A stretch of 64,000 nt of DNA from Candidatus Melainabacteria bacterium (lineage in GTDB: Bacteria > Cyanobacteriota > Vampirovibrionia > Obscuribacterales > Obscuribacteraceae), in contig JADJWK010000004.1 of the NCBI GenBank assembly GCA_016716405.1, positions 806,001 through 870,000 of the forward strand. Direction: 5' to 3'. Of the stretch, positions 8,230 to 15,980 are shown piece after piece (within the stretch, counting starts at the first letter, position 1; every line of letters starts with the position of its first letter). The translations under genes were made by a program, and so were the position numbers. Below the pieces are notes generated by a model, which saw nothing but the letters and a program-made list of their open reading frames with translations, searched no databases and was not told the DNA's origin.

Positions 8230-9438
8230 TCAAACACTCATTGTGACCGGTTCATCGTCGATCTCGACCTCGTCGAGCAACCCATCCTGTACTTGCTTAT
8301 CAACGTATTTCATCGTTTCAAATATTGCTTGCAAAAGAGCTTTTAGGCTCTCTGGCGTGATCGACACTGCCTTGCCGGAGATCGTTTTGCCATTTCTGTG
8401 CACTATGTCGTGCCGTGTTGCCACGGCATCAACCAGCAGTCCTATGCTGCTTTGAGGAAACTCCACGTGTAGAACATTCTTGTACAGTCCGATGACGCGT
8501 TCCAAGTGATGGAAGACTGTCTTGTCCAACAGGTCGGCGACTGTCTCCCTGATCAAGTCATGCACGTTAAATAATTCAGCGACAGGAAATTTCTTCTCGC
8601 GCAATTCGGTATTGGTTTCGACAAAACGACGCATGAGCGCCGGACGTGAAAGAACTTGTTTTCGAATGGTATCACCCAGGTATGTTTCCATTGCAGTGAT
8701 CGCATTTGCATGCAACAGTCGTAATAACGTTTGGTTTTTCTCATCAAGCGACAACAAGGTTTCTATGTCGAAGACAGCTTGCTCGAAGTATTCGAAGATT
8801 CTCGTAGAGCTGGCTTGGTGCTCCGCAAGGTCCTCGAATTCGTTTGCCCAGCCGCCTTCTACGAGATCCGTTATGTCCAAAACTGCCGATGATTTCTGAT
8901 CGGTTATCTCGACAAGTGCACGCGCAAAGCTGTCAATGGTTTGGCACGGCCAGTTGACCGGAAGAAACTCCCCCTCATGGCGTAGAAACTCGTCATCCTG
9001 GTATTGCTGGTAACAAGGAGTTCTAAGCAAGATATTGAGTATTGGGCAGCCACGGTCTTCGCATTCTTCGTACTCATCGGTCTTTGTCAGTTTGTTCTGA
9101 ATAATGAACTCCAGCTTTGGGAGCCATTTTGCAAATGTTGCTGATTTCAGCGTCGCGAGATCGACGTCCAACTTCTCATTTTCATCGAGGACCTCACCCT
9201 CGAATTTTTCGATCAGTGCGATGCGTTCGGTAATCTCGACATCGAACTCTCGCTGTGCTTTGGCAAGAGTTGTGCCGGACAGTTCCAAGCGCTTTCGTAA
9301 TGTTGAAATGGACGTCTCGTAAAAATGTCGATGTTGTTCGATTTTTCTATCGCCCTTTTTGAACAGCCATTCGTCAAAGGTATTTTTCGAACAATAAAGT
9401 TCGTAGCCACCGACACTTAAAACTGCATAGCTCCCCAT
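8230..9438 (-). CDS. HEPN/Toprim-associated N-terminal domain plus C-terminal HEPN domain protein
   Basis: The 402-residue protein begins MGSYAVLSVGGYELYCSKN, resembling the HEPN/Toprim-associated domain 1 found at the N-terminus of predicted anti-phage proteins. The rest is helical. A C-terminal HEPN domain (about 240-390) has ATRHDIVHRNG with R342 and H347 in the R-x4-H RNase arrangement. Two Cys pairs (CEDRGC near 126, and two single Cys downstream) might bind metal. It is the first gene of the operon with 7015-8226. HEPN RNases commonly act in abortive infection; which RNA is cut here is unknown. The N-terminal domain match is from memory and less certain than the HEPN motif. Confidence 0.7.
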   Translation of the reverse strand: MGSYAVLSVGGYELYCSKNTFDEWLFKKGDRKIEQHRHFYETSISTLRKRLELSGTTLAKAQREFDVEITERIALIEKFEGEVLDENEKLDVDLATLKSATFAKWLPKLEFIIQNKLTKTDEYEECEDRGCPILNILLRTPCYQQYQDDEFLRHEGEFLPVNWPCQTIDSFARALVEITDQKSSAVLDITDLVEGGWANEFEDLAEHQASSTRIFEYFEQAVFDIETLLSLDEKNQTLLRLLHANAITAMETYLGDTIRKQVLSRPALMRRFVETNTELREKKFPVAELFNVHDLIRETVADLLDKTVFHHLERVIGLYKNVLHVEFPQSSIGLLVDAVATRHDIVHRNGKTISGKAVSITPESLKALLQAIFETMKYVDKQVQDGLLDEVEIDDEPVTMSV

Positions 9439-9469
9439 TGCTCTGCTCCGGGTTCATAAAAGAGATGTA

Positions 9470-9496
9470 AGCACCCCCTGTTAATCAGGGGGTGCT
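9470..9496. terminator. Perfect 11-bp hairpin between truncated gene and HEPN operon
   Basis: AGCACCCCCTG (9470-9480) pairs perfectly with CAGGGGGTGCT (9486-9496) around TTAAT. T-tracts are weak on both sides (TCTATTTT on +, CTCTTTT further out on -). It probably ends transcription of the gene at 9551 before the HEPN operon. Confidence 0.6.
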
Positions 9497-9506
9497 CTAT
9501 TTTAAT

Positions 9507-9546
9507 GCATCACTTGGCGGCTTGGGCGCCTGTCGTCAAGTGATGC
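9507..9546. repeat. 10-bp inverted repeat with inner stem
   Basis: GCATCACTTG (9507-9516) and CAAGTGATGC (9537-9546) are perfect inverted repeats, and the loop holds a further short GGCG...CGCC stem. It lies 11 bp from the hairpin at 9470-9496. The role is unknown: a second terminator, or a recombination or protein-binding site. Confidence 0.6.
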
Positions 9547-9550
9547 TTGC

Positions 9551-10140
9551 CTACTGCAGCGCAACGCTTATTTGGGTTTGTAGCGATGTGATTATGGAGT
9601 CGCACGCCGCATAGTTGACGCCTTCTACAGTGGGCGCAAAATTTAGCTGCACCGTTGATGTGCCCCGTTCAGTTGGTCGGACTGTAATCTCAACCGCGAG
9701 GAATCGCTGTAGGCGTTCCTTGCGGGTATGGATATGCCCGCGTGGATCGCCTTCAAATCGAGTGAACTCGTCGATAAAGCGCAGGTTTGCGGTGATTCGC
9801 CCAGTTTGGGTATCGGCCGTCACGACATGCCACTTGTCGCCATAGTTGTATGAAATTTCAGCGAGGATGTCGCGAATTTTCGCGAATGCGATTTTCGCTG
9901 GAACCTCGTATTCACGGTGCCCAGGATGAAGAAACTTCGCGCGCTCTTCGCATGCGGCCTTGAATAGGGGAATTGCGGCGAGTACGCCCAGGACGAGACC
10001 AAGCAGTACCCCCGCCCCTGCATCGTGCGATGCGTCGCCTATAAGTGCGCCTGTGAGAAGGAATACGAATATTCCTACAATGATTGCGTATCCGTCCGGT
10101 GAACCACATCTAGCGCCGCGAAAAGGATCGTGAGATCCTT
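9551..10140 (-). pseudogene. 5'-truncated two-helix membrane protein gene beside IS66
   Basis: On the minus strand one open frame runs from about 10140 to the stop at 9551 with clear protein character: two membrane helices (IIVGIFVFLLTGALIG and AGVLLGLVLGVLAAIPLF) and then a soluble domain (VPAKIAFAKIRDILAEISYN, GRITANLRFIDEFTRF). There is no ATG anywhere upstream of residues that are plainly coding; the first GTG (9823) would remove both helices. I infer the 5' end was lost when the IS66 element arrived. The exact junction cannot be seen because no IS end was identified; the frame even stays open into the IS. I do not recognise the family. Confidence 0.55.
10122..10139. repeat. 7-bp perfect hairpin before the IS66 tnpA
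   Basis: AAGGATC (10122-10128) and GATCCTT (10133-10139) are separated by GTGA. It lies 22 bp before the tnpA start. It may belong to the IS leader. Confidence 0.5.
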
Positions 10141-10161
10141 CTCCGATAGCTCGGAGGAACC

Positions 10162-10554
10162 ATGAACAAGCGGCAGAGGGAGTTAGAAAATCGAGAGCTC
10201 CGCTACTGGAAGAAGCTAATTGAGGAATGCCGCCAGGGGCATGAGTCGATCAAAGTCTTCTGCCAGCGGAACAACGTCACGATTCGCAAGTTCTACTACT
10301 GGCAGCGAAAGGTTCGGGAGCGCTTTCCGGACTTGAGGACTCCCGCGAAGAAGGCGCCAGGAGTATCGGCGCCCCTTAAGGTGGTCGAGCCGTCGCCGTT
10401 GTTTCTTCCATTGAGCGTTCCGCCGGTGCAAGGATCGGAACCAACGCCGGAGCATTATCGCGTCGACCTCAGGGGCGGGCACACAATCCTGGTTCCTCTA
10501 TCGATCAGCCGGGATCGACTATCGGATCTCGTAGCGGTTCTGGAGAGCAATTGA
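10162..10554 (+). CDS. tnpA: IS66-family accessory protein TnpA
   Basis: The 130-residue protein looks like the OrfA/TnpA accessory protein of IS66: an N-terminal helix-turn-helix (RYWKKLIEECRQGHESIKVF then RKFYYWQRKVRER) and the C-terminal phrase VDLRGGHTILVPLSISRDRL. Its TGA overlaps the ATG of tnpB by one base (TGATG), as in intact elements. GGAGG lies 6 nt upstream of the start. It is intact by itself, but the element lacks tnpC. Confidence 0.8.
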   Translation: MNKRQRELENRELRYWKKLIEECRQGHESIKVFCQRNNVTIRKFYYWQRKVRERFPDLRTPAKKAPGVSAPLKVVEPSPLFLPLSVPPVQGSEPTPEHYRVDLRGGHTILVPLSISRDRLSDLVAVLESN

Positions 10555-10907
10555 TGTTGAGTATCCCATCGAGCATCCGCATCTTCGTGTGTGTGGTGCC
10601 GGTCGACATGCGGCGCTCGTTCGATTCGCTGGCAGAGCTGGTCCGGTCACAGATGGGCGAGGAGCCCCTATCTGGACATCTGTACTTGTTTCGGAATAAG
10701 GGTGACACGAAGCTGAAGATCCTTTGGTGGGATCGAGACGGCTACGCGCTCTTTTACAAGAGGCTCGAAAAGGGGCGGTTTTCATTGCCGGCAAACGTCG
10801 GGGCCGGATTGGAGATCAATGCGACATCACTGTCGATGTTGCTACACGGGCTGGATGAGAAAGCGATCAAAAAGCAGGCAAGATTTCAGGTCGGCGCGCC
10901 GGTCTGA
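10554..10907 (+). CDS. tnpB: IS66-family accessory protein TnpB
   Basis: The 117-residue protein is full length for IS66 Orf2: IFVCVVPVDMRRSFDSLAEL, GHLYLFRNKGDTKLKILWWD, YALFYKRLEKGRF. The function in transposition is not well defined. The DDE transposase gene tnpC, which normally follows directly, is absent: arsR begins about 190 bp downstream. The element is therefore a 3'-deleted remnant that cannot move alone. Confidence 0.88.
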   Translation: MLSIPSSIRIFVCVVPVDMRRSFDSLAELVRSQMGEEPLSGHLYLFRNKGDTKLKILWWDRDGYALFYKRLEKGRFSLPANVGAGLEINATSLSMLLHGLDEKAIKKQARFQVGAPV

Positions 10908-11058
10908 GTGTCTCGAAATATCTATTATGTTACGGCCCCTTTCGGGCAGGCGCCTGGTTTTGGGGTTCGGTCAATCGCTGAAGGGCTATTGGACTTTGCA
11001 AAAACCAGGGATTTCGGCGCCTACTTAAGTCTGTGGTTGCAGACATCGGTGCGAGACC

Positions 11059-11094
11059 TTGACCGGCGAACCATATTTCGATAATATTGGAATT
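11059..11094 (+). promoter_or_regulatory. arsR promoter with ArsR operator-like element; leaderless start
   Basis: TTGACC (11059-11064) and TAATAT (11082-11087) are spaced by 17 bp. A near-palindrome, CCATATT-N5-AATATTGG (11071-11090), covers the spacer and -10, where a repressor would block polymerase. The -10 ends 7 nt before the arsR ATG at 11095, so the transcript should be leaderless. Confidence 0.6.
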
Positions 11095-11397
11095 ATGAAA
11101 ACGAAGAGCGCAGTCAACGCCCTGGCGGCGCTGGCTCAGGAAACACGTCTGGAAATATTCCGCCTTCTGGTCAGGAAAGGATCCACCGGTATGGCGGCCG
11201 GCGATCTGAGCTCTCACTTTGGTATGCCACCCGCTACGATGTCATTCCATTTAAAAGAGCTCGCCAGCGCCGAATTGATCATTTCGCGGCGCGAAAGCCG
11301 CTCGATCATTTATTCTGCCAACTACAAACAAATGCAGGACCTGCTCGGGTTTCTCATGGAAAACTGCTGTGCCGATAATGGAGGCGAATGCCAATGA
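11095..11397 (+). CDS. arsR: ArsR-family arsenic-responsive repressor
   Basis: The 100-residue winged-helix protein has the ArsR recognition helix MPPATMSFHLKELASAELI and wing SRRESRSIIYSA. The inducer site is probably C-terminal: Cys 91, Cys 92 and Cys 99, resembling the three C-terminal cysteines (95, 96, 102) that bind As(III) in Acidithiobacillus ferrooxidans ArsR, rather than the CxC of the E. coli type. Its TGA overlaps the arsI start (ATGA). It probably controls this four-gene operon through the element overlapping its promoter. Confidence 0.9.
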   Translation: MKTKSAVNALAALAQETRLEIFRLLVRKGSTGMAAGDLSSHFGMPPATMSFHLKELASAELIISRRESRSIIYSANYKQMQDLLGFLMENCCADNGGECQ

Positions 11398-11867
11398 AAA
11401 GATTTCACGTACACGTCGCTGTAGCCGATCTGGCTGAATCCATCGAGTTTTACTCGACGTTTTTCGATACTCCTCCGTCAGTTGAGAAAGAAGATTATGC
11501 GAAGTGGATGCTGGATGACCCGCGAATCAACTTCGCCATCTCTACAAGAGGACGAGAGCCCGGGCTCGATCACCTTGGAATACAAGTGGAAAACTCGGAA
11601 GACTTGAAAGAAATTTCGGCTCGTCTGAAGTCTGCCCAGGCGCCGGTCCTGGAGCAGGAGCAAACCACATGCTGCTACGCCAAGGCTGATAAGACCTGGG
11701 TGCACGATCCCCAGGGTATCGCCTGGGAAAGCTTCTACACTACCGGCACAGCGACAACATACGGAGAAGACGCCGTCTTCGACGCACAGAAAAGCTCGGC
11801 TTGCTGTGCACCAATGCCGGAGGTCATTCCAGTAAGCTTCGGAAAGAAAGAGGAAACTTGTTCGTGA
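11394..11867 (+). CDS. arsI: ArsI/CadI-family dioxygenase, probable C-As lyase
   Basis: The 157-residue vicinal-oxygen-chelate protein has an N-terminal half FHVHVAVADLAESIEFYSTF and the vicinal Cys pair in TTCCYAKADKTWVHDPQG, the arsenical-binding motif of ArsI. Characterised ArsI enzymes are Fe(II)-dependent and demethylate trivalent organoarsenicals such as MAs(III). His residues near 7 and 62 and a Glu near 115 could be the metal triad. The CC pair near residue 138 is an extra motif. Start ATG 11394 is chosen because GGAGG lies 9 nt upstream. Stop overlaps the arsC GTG. Confidence 0.85.
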   Translation: MKRFHVHVAVADLAESIEFYSTFFDTPPSVEKEDYAKWMLDDPRINFAISTRGREPGLDHLGIQVENSEDLKEISARLKSAQAPVLEQEQTTCCYAKADKTWVHDPQGIAWESFYTTGTATTYGEDAVFDAQKSSACCAPMPEVIPVSFGKKEETCS

Positions 11868-12283
11868 GAAAAGTCATTTTCGCTTGTGTGCACAATGCCG
11901 GCCGATCCCAGATGGCGGCAGCTTTCTTCAATCAATTTGCGGATAGCTCCAGAGCAACTGCAATCTCAGCAGGTACGCAGCCAGCAGAAAAGGTTCATGA
12001 CTCTGTCTTGAGGGCAATGAAACAAGCCAACATCGACCTGGCAACCGCAAAGCCACAATTGCTGACGGACGAACTTGCTCGCGATGCCTCTTTACTGATC
12101 ACGATGGGCTGCGGCGAAACATGCCCCTATCTGCCTGGACTGAAGATAGAGGACTGGCCCTTGCCGGATCCTGTCGGAAAATCTGATGCCGAGGTTTGCG
12201 AGATCCGAGATCAAATCAAGACGCGCGTAGTCGAGCTGTTAAAAGAGATTGACGCTCTGGGCCTTTGCGAGTCCAAAACATGA
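11864..12283 (+). CDS. arsC: Arsenate reductase, LMW-phosphatase type
   Basis: The 139-residue protein has the P-loop CVHNAGRSQ (C-x5-R-S) and the downstream Cys motif MGCGETCPYLPG that relays the disulfide in thioredoxin-coupled ArsC; WPLPDPVGK carries the catalytic Asp. It reduces As(V) to As(III). The start is GTG 11864 (GTGA overlap with arsI, GAGGAAA at 9 nt). Its own stop overlaps the next ATG. No As(III) efflux gene is present in the operon. Confidence 0.93.
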   Translation: MRKVIFACVHNAGRSQMAAAFFNQFADSSRATAISAGTQPAEKVHDSVLRAMKQANIDLATAKPQLLTDELARDASLLITMGCGETCPYLPGLKIEDWPLPDPVGKSDAEVCEIRDQIKTRVVELLKEIDALGLCESKT

Positions 12284-12672
12284 TTACGGACGATGACAGA
12301 GCTTTCTTGTCGTCATTCGAGGAATGCTCGCTTGGCGCGAAGTGTTGGACACACGCGGCTCATGTTCGAATGGCCTGGCTTGTCCTAGAGACATCCGCCT
12401 CTTTTGACGAGGCGCTTGAACGTATCAGAAACGGCATCAAGCGCTTCAACGCAACCAAGAACAGCATCGGGTATCACGAAACTATTACGCTTGCTTTTGC
12501 GCGTTTGATCGATTCCAGGCGTCTTGCCGGGGAGACCTCAGAGGCTTTTGTCGCGCGAAACCAAGATCTCTTGCAGAAAGATTGCCTGAAGCGATTTTAC
12601 AGCCCGGCGGTATTGGCATCGGAGGAAGCTCGCCACCAGTTCGTCGAACCTGATCGTGCGGACTTACCTTAA
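12280..12672 (+). CDS. Conserved protein of unknown function, fourth gene of the ars operon
   Basis: The 130-residue protein has no function known to me. It is helical with conserved-looking His residues in CWTHAAHVRMAWLVLE (near residue 25) and GYHETITLAFARL (near 66), a layout that suggests a metal site. The ATG overlaps the arsC stop (ATGA), so it is translated with the arsenic genes, but related proteins seem to occur elsewhere without them; an arsenic role is only inferred. Confidence 0.7.
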   Translation: MITDDDRAFLSSFEECSLGAKCWTHAAHVRMAWLVLETSASFDEALERIRNGIKRFNATKNSIGYHETITLAFARLIDSRRLAGETSEAFVARNQDLLQKDCLKRFYSPAVLASEEARHQFVEPDRADLP

Positions 12673-12686
12673 GCGAGACCTGATTC

Positions 12687-14525
12687 TTACTCCACCTTCG
12701 AGTCGAGGCAGCTCCTGATCTCGGACCGGGTCATCAGCTCATCGAGAGTCAGGTCCGCTTTCTGCGCGCGGGACAGAATCAGACCGAGATAAATCCAGCG
12801 CTCCTCATCGGTCAGCCCGAGATTGCCGTCGATCAAACCGAACTGGCTGGCCAGGCTGTCCAGCTCCCGGCTCTTGTCATCCGTCGGCTTTCTCATCCAG
12901 GACACGATATCGGAGACGAGCTTGCGGCGATCATCGAGAGTGCTCTGGAACTTGAATCCGATATAACTGCTCTTGTCGGCGATCATCCTGGCATAGACCT
13001 GATCGAGCCAGCGATCGAATTCGGGACCGAGATTATAGTTCTGCAGCACGCTCTTGAGATTCTCGCGTGTCACTAATAGTGGTGGCTGCGCCCCCGGATA
13101 GACAAAGCTCTTGGGCACTCCCGAGAGCATATTGCTGAAACTATCGTAATAGCCCCAGGTGCTGTCCCTGGCCAGTTGAGCAGGCACCGGAGCATCGCCG
13201 GATAGCTCTTTCAAGAGAGCCGCCCGGATTACGAAAACTTCGTGCGGGTTGTCCTGGCAACCGGAGATTTGAGACAGCTTTTTCTGAGCACCGACATGCT
13301 CGCCTTGATCAATAACCAGACCCATGAGCGTCCCGGATGACGCTTCCACCACGACATCGCCGTCCACCCAGAAGTGCTGGGAAGAAGGTGAGAGCTTATC
13401 GAAACTGGCGGCCCATGCAGGATCGCCCGGGATCGGCTGAGCAAAGGCCACAAGAGTCATCTGATCCCAGGGCCAGCTCGCCACCTCACGTTTCAGCTCG
13501 TCCCCATAGCTTCCCTGAAGCACGGCGCTGGCGAACTGGCTGGCTAGCCCGGCACCGAGACTGTGACCGGTGACATATATATGCTCCGGCGCCGGGTAGG
13601 TCTGCGCCAGATACTTGCAGCTGGCAGCCACCGGACCGAGCATTGTGGGAAGCGCCTCGGCAAAGCCTTTGGTCACCTTGCCGACTCTGCTCACAAGAGG
13701 CTGCTCTATCTGCTTACTGCTCTGCAGATCGGTTATCCAGTCGGGATTTCCCTTGGGCTCGCCGATCACGTCCTGGGCTTTCCAGACTGTCTTGGTCAGG
13801 GAAGACCCGCTGCGGCTGCCGCGAAAAACGATATGCGCATCATAGCCGGTGGGTGTCTTCTGCATCATGACGAAACCCATCAGGCTCCAGGCGGGGCTGG
13901 TGCTGCCGTTGACACCGGTGCCGCCCTCGAACAATACCATGTGGTCCTGGCCGTCGGGATATCGGCGGATCGGGACGAGCTCGAGGTTGTTCGAGGGATA
14001 GCCGCCCGGTTTCATGCGGTAGCGCATTGCTTCGATCAGTTTGATGTTGTCTGTCACATAAGCCGGCGCGCGCATGGCGATGAAACAGGAACCGTCCCTG
14101 GTGAAAGCGGGCAGCCTCGCGTCCACATGCCTGTAATTGGTCAATATCGGATCGAGCTTGAGATTGCTGCCGCTCCAGCCCCGTGCCGAGCTCGGGCCGC
14201 TGTAGTATCCCTGGTCCGACATCGAAACAGGGTTGGCTGTCGCGCCTCCCAACTGGGCCGCGTACTCATGAGTAAAACGGCAGATGTTGTCGCGCCTGTC
14301 GCTACCCACACGAGAGACCAGGTCGTACCAGGGATCGAGGGGCAGACAGAGAGACTGATGATAAAGCTGATAGGCGAGGGTACACAGATCGAGATTCTTC
14401 ACCGACTGTGGTACCGCCTCCCGGGAAAAACTCCCATCCAGAGCAATCGCCCCGGGAGAAAGCAATATCGATGAAAACATCGACAACAGACTCAAGACAA
14501 AGATAGCCGCCATTCTTGCCAACAT
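12687..14525 (-). CDS. Secreted class 3 lipase-like alpha/beta hydrolase
   Basis: The 612-residue protein has a signal peptide (MLARMAAIFVLSLLSMFSSI), then a lipase class 3 domain with HIVFRGSRSG near residue 231 and the nucleophile elbow YVTGHSLGAG with Ser322. Asp and His of the triad are probably in the following 150 residues (for example VDGDVVVE). A helical C-terminal part of about 200 residues is not recognised. The start is ATG 14525 because the signal peptide begins there; the open frame extends 68 codons further without support. Substrate unknown. Confidence 0.82.
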   Translation of the reverse strand: MLARMAAIFVLSLLSMFSSILLSPGAIALDGSFSREAVPQSVKNLDLCTLAYQLYHQSLCLPLDPWYDLVSRVGSDRRDNICRFTHEYAAQLGGATANPVSMSDQGYYSGPSSARGWSGSNLKLDPILTNYRHVDARLPAFTRDGSCFIAMRAPAYVTDNIKLIEAMRYRMKPGGYPSNNLELVPIRRYPDGQDHMVLFEGGTGVNGSTSPAWSLMGFVMMQKTPTGYDAHIVFRGSRSGSSLTKTVWKAQDVIGEPKGNPDWITDLQSSKQIEQPLVSRVGKVTKGFAEALPTMLGPVAASCKYLAQTYPAPEHIYVTGHSLGAGLASQFASAVLQGSYGDELKREVASWPWDQMTLVAFAQPIPGDPAWAASFDKLSPSSQHFWVDGDVVVEASSGTLMGLVIDQGEHVGAQKKLSQISGCQDNPHEVFVIRAALLKELSGDAPVPAQLARDSTWGYYDSFSNMLSGVPKSFVYPGAQPPLLVTRENLKSVLQNYNLGPEFDRWLDQVYARMIADKSSYIGFKFQSTLDDRRKLVSDIVSWMRKPTDDKSRELDSLASQFGLIDGNLGLTDEERWIYLGLILSRAQKADLTLDELMTRSEIRSCLDSKVE

Positions 14526-14646
14526 CGAACCTCTCAAATCTACTTGTCCACTGAAGCTGAAGCCCTGGCAGATAGTCTTACTCTTTGGTCTGTCGCTTGT
14601 AACGTGACACTTGACAGAAATTGCGATACCAACACTTCCGGGTGGC

Positions 14647-15651
14647 TCAGGCCGGTTTGCCGGCACCGACCAGGTGCTCGACCACCACTTCGCGCCACTG
14701 CTTGCGGGCGATATTGCCGCCGCAAACAACCACGGCCACTTTCTCCCTGGGCTTGAAGTTGATCAGCTTCTTGGCCACGGCAGCCACCGCGCAGGCAGCG
14801 GCGCCTTCGATGAGCATGCCTTCGTTGTCGAGGAACTCGAATATTGTGGAGGCGATATCGGTCTCATCCACGGCTACCCATTCATCCACTAGATCCTGGA
14901 CCAGGGGGAAGGTGATTGAGTCGGCCTCGATATTGCCCGATATGCTGTCGGCCAGGGTGGGCACCGGCGGGCACTGGGTGATTCGACCTTCCCGGCAGGC
15001 TTTCTGCATGGTGGGGGAGCTGGCTGCCACCACCCCGACGATGCGGCATGACGGATTGATGGTCTTGGCCACGGTGGCGATGCCGCTCACCAGTCCGCCG
15101 CCGCCCACCGAGACGATGATGGTGGAGAGCTTGGGAACCCGCTCGAACATCTCGAGAGCGACAGTGCCCTGACCGCAGATCACTTCGGGGTTATTGTACG
15201 GAGAGATATAGAGTCCTTTCTTCTCGGAAGCCAGCCGCCGGGCGAACTGCTCGGTGACCTCCGGATCGTCGCCATGCTTGATGATCCCGACGCTGTAACG
15301 GTCGAGCTTTTTGGCTTTGGCAGCGGAGACCGTCTCGGGAAGACAGATGGTCACCTCGCGCTCGGTAAAGATGGCAGCCTGGGACACGCCGAGAGCATGA
15401 TTGCCCATAGAGGAGGAGAAGACCTTCACCAGTCCTTTTTCCCGGGCCCAGCTCAGGGCGTTGAGAGCACCACGCAACTTGAAGGAGCCGGTATTCTGGA
15501 GGTTCTCCAGCTTCATCCAGACTTCCGCCTTGGAAACATCGCTCAGCCAGTAGCTCTTGGCCAGCGGCGTATTGAGCACGAAGCCTTTGATTCTTTTCTG
15601 TGCGACGAGCACGTCGCTGAGACTAACCCTGTCGACAATCACGAGAGCCAC
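14647..15651 (-). CDS. PLP-dependent threonine/serine dehydratase-like enzyme
   Basis: The 334-residue fold-type II enzyme has the PLP lysine in GSFKLRGALNAL, the phosphate-binding SVGGGGLVSG and the asparagine loop SSSMGNHALG (usually SSGNHA, so one residue is inserted here). It has no C-terminal ACT regulatory domain, so it is like the catabolic (TdcB) rather than the biosynthetic type. It should deaminate Thr to 2-oxobutanoate or Ser to pyruvate. The start is GTG: 15651, or 15642, which is better spaced from AAGGGG. The extra residue in the loop could alter specificity. Confidence 0.85.
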   Translation of the reverse strand: MALVIVDRVSLSDVLVAQKRIKGFVLNTPLAKSYWLSDVSKAEVWMKLENLQNTGSFKLRGALNALSWAREKGLVKVFSSSMGNHALGVSQAAIFTEREVTICLPETVSAAKAKKLDRYSVGIIKHGDDPEVTEQFARRLASEKKGLYISPYNNPEVICGQGTVALEMFERVPKLSTIIVSVGGGGLVSGIATVAKTINPSCRIVGVVAASSPTMQKACREGRITQCPPVPTLADSISGNIEADSITFPLVQDLVDEWVAVDETDIASTIFEFLDNEGMLIEGAAACAVAAVAKKLINFKPREKVAVVVCGGNIARKQWREVVVEHLVGAGKPA

Positions 15652-15734
15652 CCCTTAAAACGCACGAAATGCAGTCTATCAGGGACGGGAGCATTGTTTC
15701 AATAGCGCCCCCGGGGAAATCGGCTCGATAAAAA

Positions 15735-15808
15735 TGGAGCGGGTAGCGGGAATCGAACCCGCGTGTGCAGCTTGGAAGGCTACCGTTCTACCATTGAACT
15801 ACACCCGC
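15735..15808 (-). tRNA. tRNA-Gly (TCC)
   Basis: A 74-nt cloverleaf with encoded CCA (15737-15735). It begins GCGGGTGTAGTTCAATGGTA, has anticodon TCC in CTTCCAA, T-arm GCGGGTTCGATTCCCGC and discriminator T. Confidence 0.95.
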
Positions 15809-15980
15809 ATTCAACACTAAATGGTAGCACAACCGGGACGATTAGGTAAGCCCGGAGCCCGAGACAGCGCCAGACTCGGAGATCCACCTCCCGAGCGCTT
15901 GACTAGACTGGCTTCCAGTCCTGCGCCAGTCTTGCGAATGATTGAATTTGCCGTTCAGGAATGTTACTTTTTCACACGAC

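Larger units (their letters stand above)
10156..10907 (+). mobile_element. IS66-family remnant (tnpA-tnpB, no tnpC)
   Basis: Only the two accessory genes remain. I found no terminal inverted repeats or target duplication, so the borders are those of the recognisable genes. Flanks are a gene lacking its 5' end on the left and the arsenic operon on the right. Confidence 0.75.

Noticed and set aside
8522..8899. 125-codon frame on the + strand inside the HEPN gene
   Set aside because: Opposite a protein with a clear HEPN motif; Ser/Arg-rich translation typical of a shadow frame.
10950..11010. 9-bp inverted repeat CCTGGTTTT/AAAACCAGG as the right end of the IS66 element
   Set aside because: It does not look like IS66 termini, has no partner upstream of tnpA, and both halves lie on the same side of the remnant.
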